Program-made: the position numbers and the translations under genes
Shown here: positions 59,965 through 64,000 of the stretch, in pieces
How positions within the stretch are numbered: the stretch's first letter is position 1
Layout of the letters: each line of letters opens with the position of its first letter
The notes under the pieces: model-generated
Seen by the model: the letters and a program-made list of their open reading frames with translations, nothing else
The model's database searches: none
What the model was told of the DNA's origin: nothing
Source of the DNA: Actibacterium naphthalenivorans
GTDB taxonomy: Bacteria; Pseudomonadota; Alphaproteobacteria; Rhodobacterales; Rhodobacteraceae
Assembly: GCF_014196965.1 (NCBI RefSeq)
Contig: NZ_JACIEQ010000004.1
Location: forward strand, 124,001-188,000
Direction: 5' to 3'
DNA length: 64,000 nucleotides

Positions 59965-60564
59965 ATGCAAGGCAATGCCCTGACCGGCGGTTTCGAAAAC
60001 GCCCCGATCGACGCGGCCCATGCGTTCCGCGCGGCGCTGAACGCGATGGCCCGGCCCGGCCGGATCTACACGATCACCGGCGCCACGCCGCCCGCGCCCC
60101 TGTCGAAGGCGGCCGGCACGCTGTTGCTGACGCTGGCGGATGCGGAAACGCCGGTCTATCTGGCCCCGTCGCATGATCTGCCCGAGCTGCGCGACTGGCT
60201 GACCTTTCACACCGGCGCGCCGCTCTGCGGCCCGCAGGAGGCGGTATTCGCGGTGGGCGGCTGGTCGGCGCTGCAGCCGCTGAAGGCCTACCGGATCGGC
60301 GAGCCGGAATACCCCGATCGCTCGGCCACGCTGATCGTGGAAGTGGGAGTGCTCTGCAAGGATGCGGGCGCCACCCTGACAGGGCCGGGGATCGAGGTGT
60401 CGGAAACGCTGCGCCTGCCCAAGGTCACCGCGTTTCAGAACAATGCGGCGCTCTTCCCGCTGGGGCTCGATTTCTATTTCACCGCCGGCGATGAGCTGGC
60501 CGCGCTGCCGCGTACCACGAAGGTGACCGCAACCGCGGAAAACAGCGAAATGGGGGCCGTCTGA
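59965..60564 (+). CDS. phnH: C-P lyase subunit PhnH
   Basis: The 199-residue protein matches PhnH: AFRAALNAMARPGRIYTI near the N-terminus, LLTLADAETPVYLAP, and TLIVEVGVL near residue 125. It is a structural subunit of the C-P lyase core. Its TGA overlaps the phnI ATG by one base. Confidence 0.92.
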   Translation: MQGNALTGGFENAPIDAAHAFRAALNAMARPGRIYTITGATPPAPLSKAAGTLLLTLADAETPVYLAPSHDLPELRDWLTFHTGAPLCGPQEAVFAVGGWSALQPLKAYRIGEPEYPDRSATLIVEVGVLCKDAGATLTGPGIEVSETLRLPKVTAFQNNAALFPLGLDFYFTAGDELAALPRTTKVTATAENSEMGAV

Positions 60565-61652
60565 TGTATGTTGCCGTCAAGGGGGGCGAACGCGCCATCG
60601 ACAACGCCCATGCCTGGCTTGCCGAAGAGCGGCGCGGCGACACATCCGTGGCCGAGCTTTCGGTCGCGCAGATCCGCGAGCAGCTGGCGCTGGCGGTCAA
60701 CCGGGTGATGGCCGAAGGTTCGCTCTACGATCCCGATCTCGCGGCGCTGGCGATCAAACAGGCGCGCGGCGATCTGATCGAGGCGATCTTCCTGATCCGC
60801 GCCTATCGCACGACGCTGCCGCGTATCGGCAATTCCAACCCGGTGGATACCGGCGCGATGGCCTGTGACCGCCGCATCTCGGCCACCTTCAAGGATGCGC
60901 CGGGGGGGCAGGTTCTGGGGCCGACCTTCGATTACACCCACCGGCTGCTGGATTTCAAACTGGCCGCCGATGGCGAGGCGCCCGAGGCACCGCAGGCCAC
61001 GCCCGGAAATGCGGACGTGCCACATATCACCAGCTTTCTGAATCGTGACGGGTTGATCCAGACCGAAGAGCCCGGCGACGAAACGCCGCCCGACCTGACC
61101 CGCGCGCCGCTGGAATTTCCCGCCAGCCGCGCCCTGCGCCTGCAGTCGCTGACGCGCGGGGACGAGGGGTTCGTTCTGTCGATGGCCTATTCCACACAGC
61201 GCGGCTATGGCCGCAACCACCCGTTCGTGGGCGAGCTTCGGGTGGGCCGCGTGGCGGTGGAGATGGAGATCCCCGAGCTGGGCTTTGCCATCGAGATCGG
61301 CGAGGTGCAGATGACCGAATGCGAGACGGTCAACCAGTTCACGGGCTCAAAGACCGAGCCGCCGCAGTTCACCCGGGGCTACGGGCTGACCTTCGGCCAT
61401 GCCGAGCGCAAGGCCATTTCCATGGCGCTGGTCGACCGGGCGTTGCGGTGGCAGGAACTGGGCGAGGACAATATCGGCGCGCCCGCCCAGAACGAGGAAT
61501 TCGTGCTGAGCCATTCCGACAATATTCAGGCCACGGGGTTTCTGGAGCATATCAAGCTGCCCCATTACGTGGATTTTCAGTCGGAACTGGAACTGGTGCG
61601 CAAGCTGCGGGCCGAAGTGGCCGCGTCGGCCAAACGGGACGCGGCGGAATGA
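60564..61652 (+). CDS. phnI: C-P lyase subunit PhnI
   Basis: The 362-residue protein matches PhnI: MYVAVKGGERAIDNAHAWLAEERRGD, EGSLYDPDLAALAIKQARGDLIEAIFLIRAYRTTLPRIG, ISATFKDAPGGQVLGPTFDYTHRLLDF, GYGLTFGHAERKAISMALVDRAL, and SHSDNIQATGFLEHIKLPHYVDFQSELELVRKLR. It is a nucleosidase subunit that makes ribose triphosphate-linked phosphonate. A 205-base gap separates it from phnJ. Confidence 0.94.
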   Translation: MYVAVKGGERAIDNAHAWLAEERRGDTSVAELSVAQIREQLALAVNRVMAEGSLYDPDLAALAIKQARGDLIEAIFLIRAYRTTLPRIGNSNPVDTGAMACDRRISATFKDAPGGQVLGPTFDYTHRLLDFKLAADGEAPEAPQATPGNADVPHITSFLNRDGLIQTEEPGDETPPDLTRAPLEFPASRALRLQSLTRGDEGFVLSMAYSTQRGYGRNHPFVGELRVGRVAVEMEIPELGFAIEIGEVQMTECETVNQFTGSKTEPPQFTRGYGLTFGHAERKAISMALVDRALRWQELGEDNIGAPAQNEEFVLSHSDNIQATGFLEHIKLPHYVDFQSELELVRKLRAEVAASAKRDAAE

Positions 61653-61657
61653 GCCGC

Positions 61658-61801
61658 CTATTCCGCCCCGGTATCCACCAGCCAGCCACCGGGGCCGGCG
61701 ATGTCATCGGGCAGGAGCTGAACCATCGCGCCGCGGATCGTGGCAAGGGTCAGAAAGCTGATTGCCAGTTGATCAAAGGTGATGGTGGACAGCCATGCCA
61801 T
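61658..61801 (-). CDS. Small antisense-strand ORF in the phnI-phnJ gap (47 residues)
   Basis: An ATG at 61801 is preceded on the minus strand by GGAG at eight bases. The 47-codon frame begins MAWLSTITFDQLAISFLT and ends GGWLVDTGAE; third positions are about 70% G or C, compatible with a real gene. It lies between the co-directional phnI and phnJ genes but points the other way. I recognise no family. It may be a small protein, or a chance ORF in a spacer that carries its own phnJ promoter. Confidence 0.4.
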   Translation of the reverse strand: MAWLSTITFDQLAISFLTLATIRGAMVQLLPDDIAGPGGWLVDTGAE

Positions 61802-61857
61802 GTCGTGAACTCCGTTCCTGCTACGCGATCTGAATCGCAGGAAAAAAGGGCCTAAAA

Positions 61858-62736
61858 ATGACGGAAAGCGGTCAATATAATTTTGCCTATCTCGATGAGC
61901 AGACAAAGCGGATGATCCGCCGCGCCTTGCTGAAGGCGCTGGCGGTTCCGGGCTATCAGGTGCCCTTTGCCAGCCGCGAAATGCCGATGCCCTATGGCTG
62001 GGGCACGGGCGGTGTGCAGGTTTCGGCGGCCTGCCTGACCCCCGACGACACGTTCAAGGTGATCGATCAGGGCGCCGACGACACCACCAACGCGGTATCG
62101 ATCCGCAAGTTCTTTCAGCACACGGCCGGGGTGAACGTCACCGAGCATACCGCCGAGGCCACCGTGATCCAGACCCGCCACCGCATCCCCGAGCAGGCGT
62201 TGGGCGAGGATCAGATCCTCGTCTATCAGGTGCCGATCCCCGAACCGCTGCGCTATCTCGAGCCGCGCGAGACTGAGACTCGCAAGATGCATGCGTTGCA
62301 GGAATACGGGCTGATGCATGTGAAGCTCTACGAGGATATCGCGCGGCACGGCTCCATCGCCACCTCCTATGCCTATCCGGTGAAGGTCGAGGAGCGCTAT
62401 GTGATGGATCCGTCACCGATCCCGAAATTCGACAATCCGAAGCTGGAAATGGCGGGGATTCAGCTGTTCGGCGCCGGGCGCGAGCAGCGGATCTATGCCG
62501 TGCCGCCCTATACCCGCGTCGTCAGCCTGGATTTCGAGGATTACCCGTTCGAAGCGTCGAAGGCCGATCATCCCTGCGGGCTTTGCGGCGCGGAAGATAC
62601 CTATCTGGACGAGGTGATCATGGATGACGAGGGCGGGCGGATGTTCGTCTGCTCCGACACCGATTACTGCGCCAGCCGCCGCGCCGCCGGCCACGTGGGC
62701 GCCATGGGCGTGCCTGTCGGGGAGGACGCGGCATGA
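61858..62736 (+). CDS. phnJ: C-P lyase catalytic subunit PhnJ (radical SAM)
   Basis: The 292-residue protein matches PhnJ. The four conserved cysteines are in the expected C-x2-C-x21-C-x5-C spacing: C240 and C243 (HPCGLCGAEDTYLDE), C265 and C271 (FVCSDTDYCASRR). Three ligate the 4Fe-4S cluster and one forms the thiyl radical that cleaves the C-P bond. Other family segments are NFAYLDEQTKRMIRRALLKALAVPGYQVPFASREMPMPYGWGTGG. GCAGGAAAAAAGG precedes the start. Confidence 0.95.
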   Translation: MTESGQYNFAYLDEQTKRMIRRALLKALAVPGYQVPFASREMPMPYGWGTGGVQVSAACLTPDDTFKVIDQGADDTTNAVSIRKFFQHTAGVNVTEHTAEATVIQTRHRIPEQALGEDQILVYQVPIPEPLRYLEPRETETRKMHALQEYGLMHVKLYEDIARHGSIATSYAYPVKVEERYVMDPSPIPKFDNPKLEMAGIQLFGAGREQRIYAVPPYTRVVSLDFEDYPFEASKADHPCGLCGAEDTYLDEVIMDDEGGRMFVCSDTDYCASRRAAGHVGAMGVPVGEDAA

Positions 62737-62745
62737 GCGGAATCG

Positions 62746-62797
62746 GAAAAATCTTCCCGAAGATTTTTCAGCCGAAAATTTTTCGGGAAAAATTTTC
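62746..62797. repeat. Two tandem AT-rich perfect palindromes between phnJ and phnK
   Basis: GAAAAATCTTC (62746-62756) and GAAGATTTTTC (62759-62769) form an 11-bp perfect inverted repeat with a two-base centre CC. Four bases later, GAAAATTTTTC (62774-62784) and GAAAAATTTTC (62787-62797) form a second, with centre GG. The two units are also complementary to each other (20 of 24 positions), so they can fold as one long cruciform. The block is strikingly AT-rich in a GC-rich operon and follows phnJ by nine bases. Confidence 0.85.
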
Positions 62798-62821
62798 ATC
62801 AGCCGGGATCGGAGATCTGCG

Positions 62822-63592
62822 ATGACACCGCTTCTGAAAGTACAGAACATCACGAAAACCTATGGCGCGCGGATCGGCTGCGCCGATGTGTCGTTCGATC
62901 TCTATCCGGGCGAGGTGATGGGGATCGTCGGCGAAAGCGGCTCGGGCAAATCGACGCTGCTGAACTGCATGGCCGGGCACCTGACGCCCGACAGTGGCGA
63001 GGTCTTGTTCGATACCCGCACCGAGGGGCTGAAAGACACCGTGAAGATGAACGAGCCCGAGCGGCGGATGCTGTCGCGCACCGATTGGGCCTTCGTGCAT
63101 CAGAACCCGCGTGACGGGCTGCGCATGGGTGTCAGCGCGGGCGGCAATGTCGGCGAGCGGTTGATGGCCGTGGGCGCGCGGCATTACGGCAATATCCGCG
63201 AGAGCGCGCTGGACTGGCTGGGCCGGGTGGAAATCGCGGGCGACCGTATCGATGACAGGCCGTCGGCGTTTTCGGGGGGCATGCAGCAGCGGCTGCAGAT
63301 CGCGCGCAACCTGGTGACCGGGCCGCGGCTGGTGTTCATGGATGAACCCACCGGCGGGCTGGATGTCAGCGTGCAGGCGCGGCTGCTGGATCTGCTGCGC
63401 GGGCTGGTGCGGCAAATGGGGCTTTCGGCGATCATCGTCACCCATGATCTTGCCGTGGTGCGGCTTCTGGCGGATCGTCTGATGGTGATGAAATCGGGCC
63501 ATGTGGTGGAAACCGGCCTGACCGATCAGGTGCTTGACGATCCGCAGCACGCCTATACCCAACTTCTGGTAAGTTCGGTGCTGCAGGTCTGA
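62822..63592 (+). CDS. phnK: C-P lyase-associated ATPase PhnK
   Basis: The 256-residue protein is an ABC-type ATPase with Walker A GIVGESGSGKSTLLN, FVHQNPRDGLRM as the Q-loop region, signature AFSGGMQQRLQIARNLVTGP, and Walker B LVFMDEPTGGLD. It binds the PhnGHIJ core in characterised systems. It starts 85 bases after phnJ, beyond the double palindrome, and is followed by a CorA-like gene rather than phnL. Confidence 0.92.
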   Translation: MTPLLKVQNITKTYGARIGCADVSFDLYPGEVMGIVGESGSGKSTLLNCMAGHLTPDSGEVLFDTRTEGLKDTVKMNEPERRMLSRTDWAFVHQNPRDGLRMGVSAGGNVGERLMAVGARHYGNIRESALDWLGRVEIAGDRIDDRPSAFSGGMQQRLQIARNLVTGPRLVFMDEPTGGLDVSVQARLLDLLRGLVRQMGLSAIIVTHDLAVVRLLADRLMVMKSGHVVETGLTDQVLDDPQHAYTQLLVSSVLQV

Positions 63593-63620
63593 GCGGACCG
63601 CCGAACAACAGGAGTATGCC

Positions 63621-64000
63621 ATGATCCGCGCCTTTGCCCATGAGAACGGACAGCTTGCCCAGCTTGAGGGCCCCGCGGTGCCGGACGCGGCGATCTGGGT
63701 CGACCTCGCCTTGCCCGACGCGCAGGAGATCGCGCTTGTCGCACAGCAGGTCGGTGTGCCCCTGCCGTCGCGCGCGGATATGGAAGAGATCGAGCTTTCC
63801 AGCCGGCTCTACCACGATCATGGCGCCGATTACCTGACAGTGATGGTGCCCGGCGCGATCGAGACGGATCACGCCACCGTCGCGCCCGTTACCTTTGTGG
63901 TGATGCCCGGGCGGATCGTCACCCTGCGCCATCACGCGCCCCGGCCGTTCGATACCTTCCCGGCCCATGCCGGCAAGACCACCTTCGGCTGCGCCGGCAG
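63621..64000 (+). CDS. CorA-family magnesium/divalent cation transporter, partial
   Basis: A new frame starts at ATG 63621 with CAGGAG upstream and stays open to the window end, giving 126 codons. MIRAFAHENG is the usual CorA-family N-terminus in this group; IWVDLALPDAQEIALVAQQVGVPLPSRADMEEIELSSRLYHDHGADYLTVMVPGA matches the soluble cytoplasmic domain. The membrane part with the GMN motif is beyond the window. It lies 28 bases after phnK, suggesting co-transcription. It may be unrelated to phosphonates or may supply Mg2+ for the pathway's ATP use. Confidence 0.75.
   Translation, partial: MIRAFAHENGQLAQLEGPAVPDAAIWVDLALPDAQEIALVAQQVGVPLPSRADMEEIELSSRLYHDHGADYLTVMVPGAIETDHATVAPVTFVVMPGRIVTLRHHAPRPFDTFPAHAGKTTFGCAG

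Noticed and set aside
1-64000. CRISPR arrays, insertion sequences, prophage or integrase genes
   Set aside because: No regularly spaced direct repeats, transposase or integrase motifs were found on either strand.

Overview
The window is high-GC DNA from an alphaproteobacterium, most likely the Rhodobacteraceae (Roseobacter group). The evidence is the very high GC at third codon positions, a complete soxTRSVWXYZABCD thiosulfate-oxidation cluster with a SqrR/SoxR-type regulator, an imuA-imuB-dnaE2 mutagenesis cassette, a C-P lyase region with paired phnE genes, and the local order dacC-type / tmk / holB / tatD / MBL hydrolase. I see no phage, insertion sequence or CRISPR array.

Layout. (1) 1-7323, minus strand: a tightly packed catabolic operon. 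In transcription order it encodes a flavin monooxygenase-like protein, a DUF5591 (archaeosine-synthase-core-like) protein, a 4,5-dihydroxyphthalate decarboxylase-like protein, an HpaB-type aromatic hydroxylase, an amidase, a PuuE-like deacetylase/allantoinase-like enzyme, and the first 13 codons of an amidohydrolase. (2) 7632-11775: a Tat-exported formamidase/acetamidase, divergent from an AraC regulator fused to a second formamidase. (3) 11906-17263: imuA-imuB-dnaE2. (4) 17457-18869: a TetR regulator and an alpha/beta hydrolase. (5) 19072-26851: a surface-glycan neighbourhood (ABC exporter, two GT2 transferases, polysaccharide deacetylase, galE, polytopic membrane protein). (6) 26964-33302: an AEC transporter, then a housekeeping run (MBL hydrolase, tatD, holB, tmk, D-Ala-D-Ala carboxypeptidase, SPOR lipoprotein), followed by tRNA-Ser(UGA). 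(7) 33933-39791: a BMP-type ABC importer operon ending in a cytosine deaminase-like enzyme. (8) 39809-50433: the sox cluster. (9) 50443-50961: a flavin reductase. (10) 51139-63592: phosphonate uptake (phnCDEE), a hexapeptide transferase, a secreted glycerophosphodiesterase, phnM, phnF and phnGHI-J-K, then the start of a CorA-family transporter cut by the window end.

How it fits together. The sox enzymes oxidise thiosulfate in the periplasm, with SoxT importing sulfur and SoxR sensing it. The phn/GDPD region is a phosphorus-scavenging regulon; repeated 11-bp-phased half-sites before phnC, gdpd and phnG look like PhoB boxes. The most unusual part is region 1-2. A bacterial protein with the exact ArcS core signature (PC-x3-KPY-x2-S-x2-H) sits in an operon of ring hydroxylase, decarboxylase, amidase and cyclic-amide-hydrolase-like enzymes, next to formamidases. 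I read this as a candidate undescribed pathway for breaking down a nitrogen-containing (hetero)aromatic compound. The substrate cannot be deduced from sequence alone.
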